Positions 21,166 to 34,059 are shown, counted from the stretch's first letter. The stretch: DNA of 64,000 nt from Protula sp. h YS-2021 (GCA_949752745.1 OX457028.1:2354420-2418419); one strand, 5' to 3'. Program-made: numbers and translations. Notes: generated by a model from the sequence alone, not told the origin.

Positions 21166-22440
21166 ATAATATCACATTTAATTTTGTGTATGATGCAAAT
21201 GGGCCGCATCTGGCGGAATTCTCTATAGTTTTCTTTTAGTGTTGTTGTTGTTGTTGTTGTTGTTGTTGACATTTTTTTTATCCCGATGTTAGGTGATGGT
21301 TTGTGAGCAGTGTCAAGAACAATACAGTTCTGGAATAGGTAATACAAGAGGACCCCCATGATAAGCAAACCCTGTACATGAAGACCGTATTGGTGCGCTC
21401 CCCTCGTCACTCACTCCCGTAACAAAAAATGTCTGTAAAATGAGACGGCCCCTTAAATTAAGATACTTTGAGTTAGTTCCCGCTAGGGGGGGGGGGGGGA
21501 GGGGAGGGGGGCGGTCTTCATGCGGAGATCCTGTTGCATATGTAGATAAAGCATAATTTATTTCCGCGCGGGATGTGGGATGGGGGGGAGGGGAGAGGGA
21601 GGGGAAGGTAGAACCAAAGTAAAAAAAAAGGCCAAGCAATTAATTTCATGTATTGGTATGCAAATTACAAGGCGAATTAAATCTGTTAAATGGCATGAAA
21701 AATGTCAAGAATGTTAAGTTCTGTTAAATTCGCTTAATTTTTTTTTAACATCCTAGAGTCGAGAAAGTGAACTCAACCCTGTCAATCCAGTTATTAATAA
21801 CATCTTTCAAAAGTCATTTTCAAAATTAAAAAAAAGTGTAAAAGCCTGACAGCCACTGACCTTACACATTGTGGCACGTACAGGCTTAGACCTCCCGTCC
21901 CCCCTCCGCCCCCCTCCCGCTCCCCGTGCGCAGAATTTGCCACGTTACCCACTGACTATAACATTATGTACAGACACCCCCTCCCAACCCCCCTCCCATC
22001 CCCCTTCCCACCCCCTCCCACCCTCCCCTGAGACGTGCTTTATGACTGTTCCCTTACTGTAAAGGAAAATAGAAAAAGTGTTTAGAGAAAAAATTTTGAG
22101 AACCTTTGCTTTTTACATAGCATTTCTTTGACAGCAAACTGAATAACCATATTCATTAAAAATGTCGTTGTTTTTCTGTGCTGTCTTGGTGATGGTCAGC
22201 GAAGTTGTAAGGCAATTGTTTACTTGTTCTGAGTTATATCTTTTTTGCTCACAGAAACGTTATGTATCGCTAGCCAGAGGTCACCCATTCAAGTAAAACC
22301 GTGCCCAACGCTGTGCAATGTTGTAGAAGCAAGCGTTTCGAAACCGTTGTTAAAGGAGGGAGGGGGTTAGGTCATGGCATGCCCATTTGCCCCCCCCCCC
22401 CCTCCCCTCCCATCCGCTCGCACGCGTTCGGGCACGGGCA
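21166..22440. other. 3' flank of ankyrin gene; no other gene
   Basis: Contains (GTT)n at 21241-21266, G-rich tracts near 21487-21510 and C-rich tracts near 21895-22025. These yield only low-complexity frames. I did not find an AATAAA close behind the ankyrin stop codon in either copy, so the end of the transcript is not placed. Confidence 0.45.
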
Positions 22441-22445
22441 AGGGT

Positions 22446-23825
22446 TCAAGCCACGGACGGGAGCTGTAATGTCTTTCGTCGCTTCTTCTCCGATGCATTT
22501 TCTACAAATTTATTGGATGAGCTCAATATCGACGCCATGTTGGCTACCGACTTCCGTTGCGAGGCACCTGCTTCCGGTTTTCCTTTCTTCGCTCCAAATA
22601 CAACAGCCAGTGTAGACACCCCAATTTTGCGCATGCGCTGCTCTTCTGGCGAGGGCGGCCTAACAGGTTTGCGATACGAGTGCGAACATTGCGCTGCGAC
22701 TAAGCCGAGAATATCGTTCAGATTATCGCGAATCGGTTTACGATACCTATCCGCATCGCTTCGGGCGCTTTCGATTAACATTTTCTCAACTTCGCGAGAG
22801 TCCGGTCGTTTCCGGGGAGTGGTGAGGGCTATCAGCGCCTCGGCTGTGTCCACCGATCTATTGACCAAATCGTATCTCCCTGGCCTGCTCAGTGCCAGCA
22901 TCGGGATGTTCAACTCCTTTTGCCGTTGCTGCTGTGCCACTTGCGCTTCATGGGCCTCAATATCTACGCTAGCCGTTGAATTCCTCGTTGGACTTCGGCA
23001 ATCTTCGACATGAAATGGCTTTGCTGGTTCCGGAACAGCAAACGAAACAGCCACTTTGGGAACTTCTTTCGCTTTGATAGGAACCAGTCGTGTGTTTCTA
23101 TTGAGCTTGGACATATGCCGCTCTCTGCGAACCTTTTCTCGGTCCTTTCTCATCTTCTCCTTGCGACCTATCGTCTCCCATTCTTCAGCAGACCGGAAGG
23201 TGACACTGTCCAATTGCTGCTTGCTACAGTGACCAATCTCCACCAAGACCGAAGCGACGTCGTATCGCGCCAATCTTCGGGCGTATATATAAGGCGTCAG
23301 ACCGTGCGAATCGGCTATATCCACATTAAGTCCATAACGAACCATTTTCTGTACGAGAATCTCGACGACCTTGACATGTCCTCCGATAACAGAGTGATGT
23401 AGAGGCGTCATACCTTCGAAATCGCGCCGCTGGAGATCGATTTCCCCCATGACCGCTTCGAGAACGAATTGCACCTGATCGGATCGGCCGAGATACGCCG
23501 ACCATCCGAGGACATCGCGGCCGGTTTTCTCATCAACGTGGCAAATATTGGCGCCTTTTCGCACCAGTAATTGAAACATCCGCTCCCTCTTAGCATTATC
23601 CTGAATGTAGAGCGAAGCGACGAGTAGATTCTGTCCGTCATCGTTAATCACTCCCGCTGATACGCCATTCTCTAACATAAACTTCACGCGGTGGAAATTG
23701 CAATTCACGACGGCTTTAAAAATAGCATCGGCAAGGTTACGTCTTTCGACCCCTGCAACATCTTCCGGTCTCACCTCTACAGCATCGTCCCAAATATCCT
23801 TTTTGCGACCACCTTTATATTTCAT
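22446..23825 (-). CDS. Ankyrin-repeat protein, intronless (left copy)
   Basis: A 459-codon single-exon gene. The reading frame is open upstream, but the first ATG is at 23825, preceded by AAAAATC. Residues 30-200 hold about five ankyrin-type repeats, the clearest with TPLHHSVIGGHVKVVEIL from residue 140. Then comes a basic Arg/Lys/Glu helix at about 210-245 and a Ser/Arg/Pro-rich tail. Ankyrin repeats bind protein partners; the rest matches no domain I recognise, and I assign no specific function. No signal peptide or membrane segment is visible. GC content is far above the flanks. The copy at 36059-37438 differs at residues 6 (G/C), 345 (E/K), 374 (G/S), 390 (P/Q) and 419 (A/G). Confidence 0.9.
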   Translation of the reverse strand: MKYKGGRKKDIWDDAVEVRPEDVAGVERRNLADAIFKAVVNCNFHRVKFMLENGVSAGVINDDGQNLLVASLYIQDNAKRERMFQLLVRKGANICHVDEKTGRDVLGWSAYLGRSDQVQFVLEAVMGEIDLQRRDFEGMTPLHHSVIGGHVKVVEILVQKMVRYGLNVDIADSHGLTPYIYARRLARYDVASVLVEIGHCSKQQLDSVTFRSAEEWETIGRKEKMRKDREKVRRERHMSKLNRNTRLVPIKAKEVPKVAVSFAVPEPAKPFHVEDCRSPTRNSTASVDIEAHEAQVAQQQRQKELNIPMLALSRPGRYDLVNRSVDTAEALIALTTPRKRPDSREVEKMLIESARSDADRYRKPIRDNLNDILGLVAAQCSHSYRKPVRPPSPEEQRMRKIGVSTLAVVFGAKKGKPEAGASQRKSVANMASILSSSNKFVENASEKKRRKTLQLPSVA

Positions 23826-24044
23826 GATTTTTTTCCCTTGCTTTAAGTTCTCACACAAATAAAACTCGTGACCGTTCTGTCTTTGGTTGTGTTAAAAAAA
23901 ATATATCCGTTTTAGAAAGTAGCTTATTCACGAAGAACTTCAAATTTCCATACAAGCGATATCTAGCTCTCCTGGTTTATGTGACACCTATGATTGTGTT
24001 TCTCTCCGGAGATCGGCTTTCCCGGTTATTTTACACTCGCTAAT
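23826..24044. promoter_or_regulatory. 5' flank of left ankyrin gene, innermost paired segment
   Basis: Shared almost base for base with 35840-36058. It includes the T/A-rich block AAAAAAAATATATCCG at about 23893-23908. This is the only upstream sequence common to both copies, so a shared promoter would have to lie here. No specific site could be assigned. Confidence 0.3.
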
Positions 24045-25005
24045 TTACTCTGGATATGAAGTGTGTGTTTAGTTTAATTTTGCTCTTATTTTGGGATCAG
24101 GCAGTTAATGTGATTCTTATTTGCGTGAGGCAGTTAATGTGATTCACAGTTTCCTATTTAACATGTTTTAAAGCACGCAACACAACACCAGCCGTGGCTC
24201 TTGCATTAAAAAAAAACACACACAGATCTTTTTGCATAATTCAAATAAATAGATAGTCTGGCGGATTTCTACGCACATACACAAATCCAGAAAGTAAATC
24301 AAACCCTTTTATATAGCCCCTTCTCCTTTCCTCTTATTTGTTTTCATTCTGTAATAACGCCGGTGAATTTGTTTTACTCCTTAGCCAAATTTTCTTTCAG
24401 TTGAAAACATGAGTTATTTATTCTGACAAACTCTTCTTCATTTAAAGCCCGTAGACCTTGTGCAAATAATCGCCCAATAGCGAAAACAAGAAATGTAAAA
24501 ACGACAAAATTCTCAATTCAATTTCACTGGCCCAGAAGACTAGGGTCATATTTTTTGAGCGGATAATTAATCGATCATTAATCGGGATTCATATTTTACA
24601 CCGCGGTTGTCCTGTTGTGTTTAATTCTACTGTAATTATAACCCCTCTCAATGTTTGTTCGTTTCTCCCAGATTTAGCGTGACGTAAATTTATCGCTCCG
24701 ATATTTGGGAATATAAATATTTTTAGACGTAATGATAGAGAAATATAATGGATGTGCTTTCTCAGGCATAAATCCTTCTATGCACGATTCGTCACATAAA
24801 TCCCTCACAAAATCTTTTCACCCTTCTAAAGATTGCAATTCTAAGTCCTAAGATAAGTTTTTTTTTAATGAATAAGTTGAAAGCAGAATCTTCACCAAAA
24901 TTCACTTGCTTGTAGCCTAGCATGGCGACTTTTAAACAGCTCCAACAAGGATCATGGCTTCGTAAGTAATTTGCGGAAAGGGCTGGAAGAAGAGGATGAT
25001 AAGCA
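24045..25005. other. Start of unpaired spacer; no gene seen
   Basis: Not present in the right arm, where the gap begins. It contains a direct repeat of AGGCAGTTAATGTGATTC at 24100 and 24127 and ordinary AT-rich sequence. No domain-bearing frame was found. Confidence 0.5.
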
Positions 25006-25009
25006 AAAA

Positions 25010-25735
25010 TCTTGCGTTGTTGTCCAACAGCCAACCTCTAGGGCGGTTTGGTCTTTTGTAAGCAACATCTTGTTACTCCGCAGATGAGAATTCCGCGCAA
25101 AATAGCACTCATAAAAGAGAGGGACTACTTTTTAAAATATCCATTCGCTCTGTGTTTATACACAACAGATAAATCTCACCAGAGGTCAGCTGTTTTATAA
25201 CAACGCAAACCCTTGCATATCAAAGTGACAGTTCACACAAATTGATGCCACCTTCCCACCCCTATATTTTAAATAAAAATAGAATTCAATGAAATTTCAG
25301 AAGCAATTAAGGCACTTTAATGACAGTCCCCTCCCTATTTCCCCATCCACTACAACCTCCCCTTGCCCTAGCCCCTCCATCAAATAAATTGCATTCAGAA
25401 AATTCTTGTTTTTTTTTATATTTTACTTCCTTAATCTGTGTTATTTAAAAACAAAATCGATTTTAAAACCAATTATAGTGATACTTCATACGTAGGACCA
25501 ATTACGACCAACCACAAGGTGAGTCGTTGTTATAAAAAGGCTGACCTCTGATTAGATTTATTTGTTATGTATCAACACAGAGCGAATGAATATTTTTTAA
25601 AAAGTAGTTCCTCTCTTTTATGAGTACTATTTTCGCGGAATCCCCAGTTGGTCTGCTGAGCAAAAGAAAAAAAGTTATACACAACAGACAAAACCGCCGC
25701 AGAGGTCGGTTGTTGGACAACAACGCAACGGGACT
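25010..25735. mobile_element. MITE with ~200-bp terminal inverted repeats
   Basis: The left terminal repeat begins TGCGTTGTTGTCCAAC at about 25013 and the right one ends with its exact complement, GTTGGACAACAACGCA, at about 25728. The repeats run inward for about 200 bp each, including CTCATAAAAGAGAGG (25110) and CCTCTCTTTTATGAG (25609). About 300 bp lie between them. There is no transposase. Eroded relatives sit at 7700-7890 and 47270-47420. Confidence 0.85.
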
Positions 25736-25739
25736 TAAT

Positions 25740-27285
25740 TTAGAAGTAGTCTTATTAGCCCCTCACCTGGTTTGGAGTTAAAAACATTACATTTACACTA
25801 TCTAATCCACTTTCACAAGCCAAAATTGTGATTCATCACCCACTGTCTTCTTTCAACCTTCCCCCCCCTTCCCCATCTCTTCTTTCTCTAGGAAGCGATA
25901 TTCTCCTACTCAAAAAATTATTTTCACTTTTAGTCTTTCGACCTTTGTTAAGAGGACCTTTTTCTCCCTCCCCCCCTCCCCCTCCCCCCCCCCCCCACTA
26001 CCCATCCTCGTTAACCCATCGAGCCAAAGAACATTTTCGAGTTTTTGTTCAGTCAGAATATACCGATATACCGATGGAACTATAATATATTTGTCACGAC
26101 CACGAACATTCTACTTCCATTCCGTCAAATCCAATCCGCTCCACGAAATAAACAAAACTTGATGTAGACCAGTGAAACAGTTCTGGAGAGGATGGAACAA
26201 TAAAAACAGTAGATAAGTTTGATAATCTGATAATAAATGTACAATCCAGAAATATTTGACTGTTTTTAAATCTTCAAGCTTACGAAGACTGCTGCTGTCG
26301 TCTGCCACTCCACATTGTCACTAAAGTGATTAAGTCAAGGGTTTGAATTGGCCATGAATACAACAATAAACCGGCGTATAAACAAATAAACAATGTGGAG
26401 GCGAGGCTTAATAAATAGTCATACAGAAGCCCAACAATATGGAAAAGAAATCTGTGAAATACTTTTAAAAAAGCGTGAAAGTTTCCTTCAAATAATGAGC
26501 AAATCTTGACTTATCTATGTCTAACATATGTATTGCTGACTACTAAGAAAATGTTGACCGAACTGTCAACTTTTTTGCAATTGTTCAATGATATTTTGCC
26601 CTGCGTCATATGCTTTTAGACAGAAAAAAACCGAACAAAATAAAACAAAAAACAAAACAAAAAAACAAAAAAAAACAAAAAAAAAAACAAAAAAAAAAAC
26701 AAAAAAAAAAAAAAAAAGAAGAAGAGGAAGAAGAAAAAATAAAGAAGCAAAATCAAAGCACTTCCGGTCTATATATTGTCCAATGAGAATCCGCATACAG
26801 TTTAGACGAATCGCATTTCTTCAATATGCGTTTAGCCTTCATGGTGCTGTTACCAGTGCGTTTCCCCACTGCATCAAATGCATTACAACAATTGATATCC
26901 AGCTTTTCTTTTTACATTTTTTTTATTGCATGTGCCCTTTTACTGGCTCCGTATAGCCTTCTCATCTTTAAGTGGATGGGGATACAGGTTGGTTTTGAAC
27001 AATCCGACATATTTATTACCATTATTGTGCGAGAGTTTGTAAATTGACAGAATTGTTGACATTCCAGTGATTTCCAAAAGAAATTCGAGGAATTTGAGGA
27101 ATTAGCAATGAAAATTAGATATCAAATTGTTTTGAACAATCATCACATTTTTTACATTATCACAGAAGAATTTACAACTGTGAATGCACATCACGTTCGC
27201 TCCAATTGCCACAGCTTAGCGAATGCAGTGGGATAGATCACATCACCTGTCACGGAATTCAACGCCCTCTGAGACTTTCGGCCCT
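25740..27285. other. No gene; C-rich and A-rich simple sequence
   Basis: Holds a C-rich block at 25970-25998 and an A-rich (AAAAC)n-like block at 26625-26730. The frames here are low in complexity, or short and without domain content. Confidence 0.5.
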
Positions 27286-27287
27286 CC

Positions 27288-27437
<150 letters not shown>

Positions 27438-28019
27438 CGCTTCAAGCAGGTATCAGCTTGTTACTGCGAATAGGGAGACTGCAACGCCTAACCTTCATGA
27501 CTAAAGAAAAAAGCCGTTAAAAATCATTTACATATTTTAGAAAAGCTGTGCATTCCTCACTGAGTTTCAAAAAGAAATGATGCAAGAAAAACACAAACAA
27601 AAACAAAAACAAACAAACAAACAAAAGAATTTTTTTTAAATCTTTTGCAAAAGACAGAAAAATAGTTTTTTCGCATAAATTTAATTCAGAATTCAATAAA
27701 ATAATAATAACATATTTATAATAAAAACAAATACATTTATTTTGTTTCAGCTCGTAAAGGATTTTATAACTACTCTTGTTTTAATTAATTTTTGCTTGAA
27801 AGCAGCAGAGTGGTCGTAAACCCGGTCAAACCTTACCCTTTTTTGGATGCAGCGACTTAACCTGGGTTTAGCTAAACCTGATTGGTTTAAACCTGGCTTT
27901 CTTTTGTTCATGCAGAAGATTCAAATATTATTAGTTAAACTAAACGCGATTAAGCCACTGTATAAAAAGATCATAATTGAAAAATTATTTACCGGTGAGA
28001 AAAAGAGAGAGAATTTTGT

Positions 28020-29000
28020 TGATATCATTTATAATGGCCTCGTATAATTGTCAATACTTACATCCAATAGAAACCGGAAGTGGTAGTTTGTACAATCTGC
28101 AGCCCTAAAAAATTGATTTGTAAATAGTTGCTGAGAGATAGCGCCAGGTTATCTTTTTAAAAACTATCTCTAACCATGCAGATATTGTAATTTTCAAGTT
28201 CATTGGAACGAGTATTAATAAAAGATTAATTAATTAAAATAAATATATAAATTAGATAAGATCCGTTTTGAAGTGGTTTTTTCTTATAGAAATATTCCGC
28301 GATACGAGTAAAATTTCAAGGATTTCGCATCCACATTCCACGATTCTGGTTATCCTCCCCAACCCCTTCACAACGCACCCTACACATACATACACACACG
28401 CACACACACACAGACACACACACACGCACAATCGCACACGCACACACAAACAAACAAGCAAAGACACTCAACCCAGGAACAATCTGGGGTGTGTTAAGTC
28501 TCGGTTTGCCCATTCTCGCTGTTATGTTCAACAAAAAGACCATCGTCAAATCGAATCGACCCAGTGCCAGTGACGTCATTACGTAACTAAGCAAGAAGTC
28601 ATACTCCTTCTCAACGGATAAGCTTTTGCCAGTGCAAAAAAAAGTTTCTGGACAAAACTATTTTTTTAAACCATTAAATTGAAGAAAATCATACTTTTAA
28701 CAAAATAGAAATGGCGATAGTTCCATTCAAGAGTGGACCGTGAGTACAGAATTTGCAAACATGAATCAGATTACGTTTGTAGCAAGTAGTTTTTTTTTTA
28801 TTTATTTATTGTTCAGCTTTTATTTTTTGGTTCACAGATTTGTCGTTTTTTTAATATATTTAAAAAAAAGATTTTATGAACATTTAATTCTAAATGTTAT
28901 TTGACAAGATTGCATGGTAGATCTCTGGCGCGGATGAGGGGGGGAGGAGGGGTTGGGTAATGGGGGGGGGGGTATTGTGAGGAAAGTCCTACTTGGCTGG
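28020..29000 (+). repeat. CRE-containing spacer repeat, copy 1
   Basis: Shares with 29805-30985 the order AATGGCCTCGTATA, a GCCAGGTTATCTTT-like word, TTTCAAGGATTTCG, and GTGACGTCATTACGTAAC. The perfect CRE palindrome TGACGTCA is at 28571-28578. A (CA)n-type block at 28380-28450 and G runs near 28935 and 28965 interrupt it. No coding frame was recognised. Confidence 0.65.
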
Positions 29001-29218
29001 ATCCGCTTCAATCTTCAATGGTTTTAAGTCCCAAAAGCTTATAGCCATCCTGGACTGTGGTCTAGACGCAACTCAGTTTCAATTTGAAATATTAAACATA
29101 AAAATAAATAAATTATGAAGAACAACCATTTCAAGGGGGGAGGGGGGGGCAGGAGAGAGAGAGGAGCATTTCAGTCAATATCTTGCAAAATGTTTAGTTG
29201 ATTTTGAGCAACTGAAAC

Positions 29219-29640
29219 TTGCAGATATCTCCATTTACTCGCCATTTCGCACTGGTTTCGCAAATGAATTACCGAACCACTTCTCCCCCTCTTCGCCACA
29301 AACACACCCTACACCCTCCCCCCTCCCCCCCCCCCCCACCGACACACACACACACACACACACACATACAAACACAAACATACACGCACAATTCCCCCTC
29401 CCCCCCCCCGGCGGTGGGGGGGGGGGAGGGACTTGGTACCAAATTTTCATTCAGTATTCGATCCGCGCTTCCCACAAAAAGGGGGCTATTGAAGAATTTC
29501 ATCCCGTGTTTTGTTTACAAAAAGGGGTGGGGGAGTTATTTCAAAATTAGGCCGTTTTTAAAAGTCAAAGACACGCATGAGTTGGCACGTGGGTGATTCC
29601 CCCCCCCCCCTCCCCCCCTCTCCCCTCGGGCATTCTCCTC
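29219..29640. repeat. (CA)n and C/G homopolymer island
   Basis: A (CA)n run at about 29341-29366 is flanked by C-rich and G-rich tracts at 29315-29338, 29393-29430 and 29600-29622. The frames here are repeat-derived. Confidence 0.8.
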
Positions 29641-29804
29641 CTCAATATTTTCAAACTGTAGAGGCCGCATGAGTCCAGTCATCAGCCCAACCACCCCTTC
29701 CCCGAGCCCCCAAACCCCTACTCCTTTCAATACTGGATACCTGGGAAAGTTTTCAAGCCTGTGAAGTAACATAAAAACAAGCTTTTGATGGAATTGTCAG
29801 CAAA

Positions 29805-30253
29805 CGTGGTTGGTATCAATTACAATGGCCTCGTATAGTTCTCAGTACATTTATCGATTCAAACACAAAGTGTTGTCCAGATGCTGAGTATGTAAACAGA
29901 TAATGGGGCTTATTTAGAACCCTAAAAGTAGTTTTGTAATTACATGGTTGGAAATTAGGCCAGGTGATCTTTGAAAAAAAAAGAGAATTGCTTTACCGTG
30001 CAATCCAAAAGGTGGTTCCAAAGTTAACTGAGAAATAATAACACTAAATAAATATCCAACTTCTACCTCTCGCTAATATGGTGTAACTACAATGAATATG
30101 TATATTTATGATATCAAACAATAGTGTATTCAGAGCTAATGTTCAAATTAGATCGAAGATGTAGCGTCAGTTACGAGATGAAAGTAAGAAAATGGGACAC
30201 AGTTGATTGTATACAAACGAAACTAATTTACAGTATATATAATAAAATACAAA

Positions 30254-30347
<94 letters not shown>

Positions 30348-30985
30348 CAATGAATTGCTCTCAAGTGTCCTTAACAGTGATATGGCTTATTCAATATTAT
30401 TTATGAAATGGAATAAAGAATGTATATAACATGTGATCTGAAATTGTGAAGAAATAGATATGGACCAAGAGTCTGATATATATAAATAAATAAAAAAAAA
30501 CTTAAGACTGTTTTAGAGGGACTTTTTTTTTTTTAGAAATAACCCGCTATTTGTGTAAAGTTTCAAGGATTTCGTGACCAAACTGGAGAATTCTGGTTGA
30601 ATATCATGGAATGCTCCCCTTCCCGCACCCCAGCCCCTCCCCTCCCCTCCCCTCCCCCGCACCCCACCTCATCCTCAGCCCAAGAAAATCTCTGATTTTT
30701 TAATCCTCAGTTTAACGTTACTCTTTCTAAAGTAAACGACATCCCAAAAATCGAATTGACCCAGTGATGGTGACGTCATCACGTAACCAAGCGGAAAATC
30801 ATACTCCCTTCGCAACGCACAAACTTTGCCAGGGCAAAAATAGAAGTCGGGCATTTTCTTTGCAAAAACTTTATTTTTAAGCCATAAAATTGAAAAAAAA
30901 AAACACACTTATAACGAAATATAAACAGCGATATTTACAACTAGGACTGGCTCGTGAATACAGAATTTGTAAACATGAATCAGGT
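29805..30985 (+). repeat. CRE-containing spacer repeat, copy 2
   Basis: Direct repeat of 28020-29000, with TGACGTCA at 30771-30778 in the same context (CCAGTG...GTGACGTCATCACGTAAC). A (TA)45 run splits it at 30255-30344. It continues into the palindrome-rich tract that starts near 32160. Confidence 0.65.
30255..30344. repeat. (TA)45 microsatellite
   Basis: An uninterrupted TA run of 90 bases inside copy 2 of the spacer repeat. Confidence 0.98.
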
Positions 30986-30999
30986 CACGTTTGTAGCAG

Positions 31000-31538
31000 G
31001 AGTATTTCTCACTTTTTGTTTCATGTCAACAGGTTTGTCATTGTTTTCATAAAATTTTTGAAATAAAAATAAGTTTATTCCAATTTCTCGATACAAACTT
31101 CATTTGAATGTGAATCTTTTGAGCATAAATCATATCAATATTCTGTATTCTACAAGCGCTTATTATGAAAGTCAGCAGTACAATGTTTGTACAAGGGCAT
31201 GTCCTTTTTAAATATTACTGTAATGTATTTTTTTATAGTAAAAAAATATTGAAGATAAATTAAGGATACGAAATATTGAGTAACACTGCATCAGCAGGAC
31301 TGTTGAGCAATCCTATAGTGCTGGAGCTCGTGACGCTCAATACTCTGGCTCAGTGAGGTATTTTTGAGGCTCCTGTTTGAATGATATACGAATCGACCAC
31401 AATCAACAAAACTACAATCTGTTATATATCTAGGAAGATGTATTGATAGGAAATAATCAAATAAGAAAAAGGTGTCTTTGGCAGGTCTGGGGTGTGTTGG
31501 GTGGGGGTGGGGGGTGGGGGTGTGAGAGGCATGTTGTT

Positions 31539-31570
<32 letters not shown>

Positions 31571-32150
31571 GTTCGGTCATTAAAACACGCCCAGAAGAGG
31601 TTTAAATATTTAACCGAAACCTAAAATAAATAACTGAATAAAAACAACGTTTTCAGAATTCTCTGACAATCAACTGTGGGCATTTTTTTCTCTTTTTTTT
31701 TTCAAATAATAATAAACCCGAAGCAGATAATAGTTTCGTTACCCATCCCAAATTTCATCCTCCCTGGTACCTTTATTAAGAAATGTTCTCCAAAATATTG
31801 CACCTGGCCATGGCAGAATTCTCATGTCTTGAAATTTCGATAGATTGACATTGGCAATTTTTTTTTTTCTTCTTCTCTGAAGGATAGTTTATTTATTTAT
31901 AATACTCATAGATGACAAGACGGCTACATTAACAATTTGTAAGTAGCTGGTTTAAACATGTGTGAAACTGCAAGCGCCAAACGCGAAAGAGCTAAAAAAT
32001 ATGAGAGCAGGTTTTCAGTATTTTTGTGCACCTTTTGATAACATAATTTTATTTTCAAATTTTGAACGCCAGTTGAACAAATTTTGAATGTTCACTTTTT
32101 CTACGTTTTACAACTTGAAGAAAAAAATTGGGAAGGAGGGGGTGGGGGTA
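31000..32150. other. No gene; long poly-T
   Basis: AT-rich sequence with a poly-T of about 30 at 31540-31569 and G-rich words near 31490-31530. No domain-bearing frame was found. Confidence 0.5.
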
Positions 32151-32159
32151 TTATTAATA

Positions 32160-33490
32160 TAGAAATGATATAATGATCTATAAAATTAATTTTTAGAGAT
32201 CAAAAGTTTAATTTTTGACAGCAAAAAATAAAATATTTGATAATAAAATCTCACTTTTGAGCGTAATAATTTATGTTTTTTTATCGATAGCAAGAATGTA
32301 TTTTAGATACCATTTTTTCAGAGTGAGACTTTTTTTAGTTATATTGTGAAATATGCAAAAGATTTTTAAATCACAAAACTACCATTCTATTTTTTTTTTA
32401 CATTTAAAATTCAGAAGTCAATATCTGTGAATGAAATAATAATAGTCACTGCATAAAGAATCTGTCTTTTAAGTTTTTGCTGCACAAAAAAGTAGCAATT
32501 GTTGAGCTAAAAAAATGTTATTATTATTGATATCAAGAATTAAATTTTTCATCTCTCGAATTGTATTAACGATTCGTTAAATTTTATTTAAAAGTCTGCT
32601 TCCTTTCAGATTTTTTTGGGTTGTTATATTGATTTGTTCGTCTTAAAAATAATTTTTACCATTACCATTTTTACCATTTTATATTTATTTATTGATGTCT
32701 TTAAAATTCTCTAAAATTTATCGCTTTGGTATCAAGAATTAATTTTTGTCATCCGTACCTATATTTTTGATATCTCTAAATGTTTTCTTGATCTCAAAAA
32801 TCATTCTTGCAAACAAATGAATATTTAGATATGGCGAAAAATTTTTTTATTGATATCAAAAATGATTTCAGTATCTCTAAAATAGAGTTTTAGAACTCAA
32901 AAGTTCAATTCTTGATAGCAAAAACGAAATATTTGATAGCAAAATCTCAATTGTGAGCTTGATAATTTATTTTCTTTTTACTGACATCAAGAATGTTTTT
33001 AGATAACATTATTTCAGAATGAGCCTGTTTTAATTTATATTTTGAAATCTGCAAAAATCTGCAAAAAATAATATTTGGTATCAAAATATCAGCTTCCTTT
33101 TTATGTATAAAATTCAGAAGCAAACATCTGTGGCTGAAATAATGGCGGCCTCTGTATTTAGAATCTTTCTTTTAATATTTACTACACCAACAAAGAAGTA
33201 ATTCTTGAGCTCAAAAATTGTGCAGTTATTATTGACATCAAAAATTCAGTTTTGCATCTCAAAAATTTAATTAACGAGTCGTCATATTTATATAAATGTT
33301 TGTCTTCCCTTTGTTGAATTTTTTTGGGTTATAAGATTGATTTTTTTATATAAAAAATTAGTTTTTGTCATCTAAAATACAATTCTTGATAGCAAACCAT
33401 TAATAAATGAGCTCTACAGTAATTTATTGATATCTTTAATTATATTTTGATATCAAAAATTATCAATAAATGTTAAAATGGCTTTTCATA
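32160..33490 (+). repeat. GATATC-type palindrome array, two direct blocks
   Basis: Short palindromic words such as TTGATATCAAAAATT, TTGAGCTCAAAAATT and GATCTCAAAAAT recur every few tens of bases. Two long blocks (about 32230-32830 and 32860-33490) share the order of internal landmarks: CAGAAG..ATCTGTG, a CTGCATAAAGAATC-like word, ACGATTCGTTAAATTT, and TTTTTTTGGGTT. A third block, inverted, is 34060-34880. No coding frame is present. Confidence 0.75.
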
Positions 33491-33599
33491 TAACAAACCT
33501 ACAGACAAAAAAAAAAAAAAAAACGAAAATACAACCCGAAAAATACCTCCGTTACACACTTGATCTGGTTCAAGCTCGTAAAATTTTGTACTAATAGCG

Positions 33600-33960
33600 C
33601 ATTCTATGCTACTATTTATAGATTGTAGTCTCATGGTTTAAACAAATTAGTTTTACTCAAATACACCTTAACTCTGTTTTTCGCGATGGCAAAAGTTTAT
33701 GCGTTGCGAAGGGAGTGTGACTTTTCGCATAGTTACGCGATGACGTCACTGCCACTGGATCGATTCTATTTACGGGATGTCTTTTAAATTAGAACGAGAA
33801 CGTCAAACTGATGCTCACTGAGACATAAATTATTCCTGGATGGGGGTAGGGGGTGGGGGGAGGGAAGGAGAAGGGAGGGGTGTTATTATTTAAACAGAGT
33901 CTGTGAATTTAGTTGTGAAATCCTAGAAATGTTTCTATAATCGCTGGATATTTCTTTTTA
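33600..33960 (-). repeat. CRE-containing spacer repeat, copy 3 (inverted)
   Basis: Opposite orientation to copies 1 and 2, with TGACGTCA at 33741-33748 and the landmarks TTGCGAAGGGAGT, GATGTCTTT and GAAATCCTAGAAA. With 34060-35060 it makes the inverted partner of the copy 2 region. Confidence 0.65.
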
Positions 33961-34059
33961 AAAAATCCTATTAATTTATTTGCTATTGTTGTTTTCAATT
34001 AACTTTAGAATCACGTTATTATTTGCATGGCGAGCAATATCCCTCTCCCCTATGGAATT

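Larger units (their letters stand above)
3790..24044 (+). repeat. Left arm of giant inverted duplication
   Basis: This stretch matches the reverse complement of 35840-52955 in order along its length. Anchors that pair: ankyrin gene 22446-23825 with 36059-37438; 21-bp hairpin 7502-7551 with 47573-47622; palindrome centre 6173-6190 with 48931-48948; TTAA MITE 8981-9442 with 45684-46146. In a 220-base stretch near 7010-7230 I counted about six differences. Left-only material includes the LINE at 16463-19764, an insertion at 15294-15888 and about 1 kb at 19860-20890. The outer end is set by the DIRS insertion, so the homology may continue left of the window. Confidence 0.95.
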
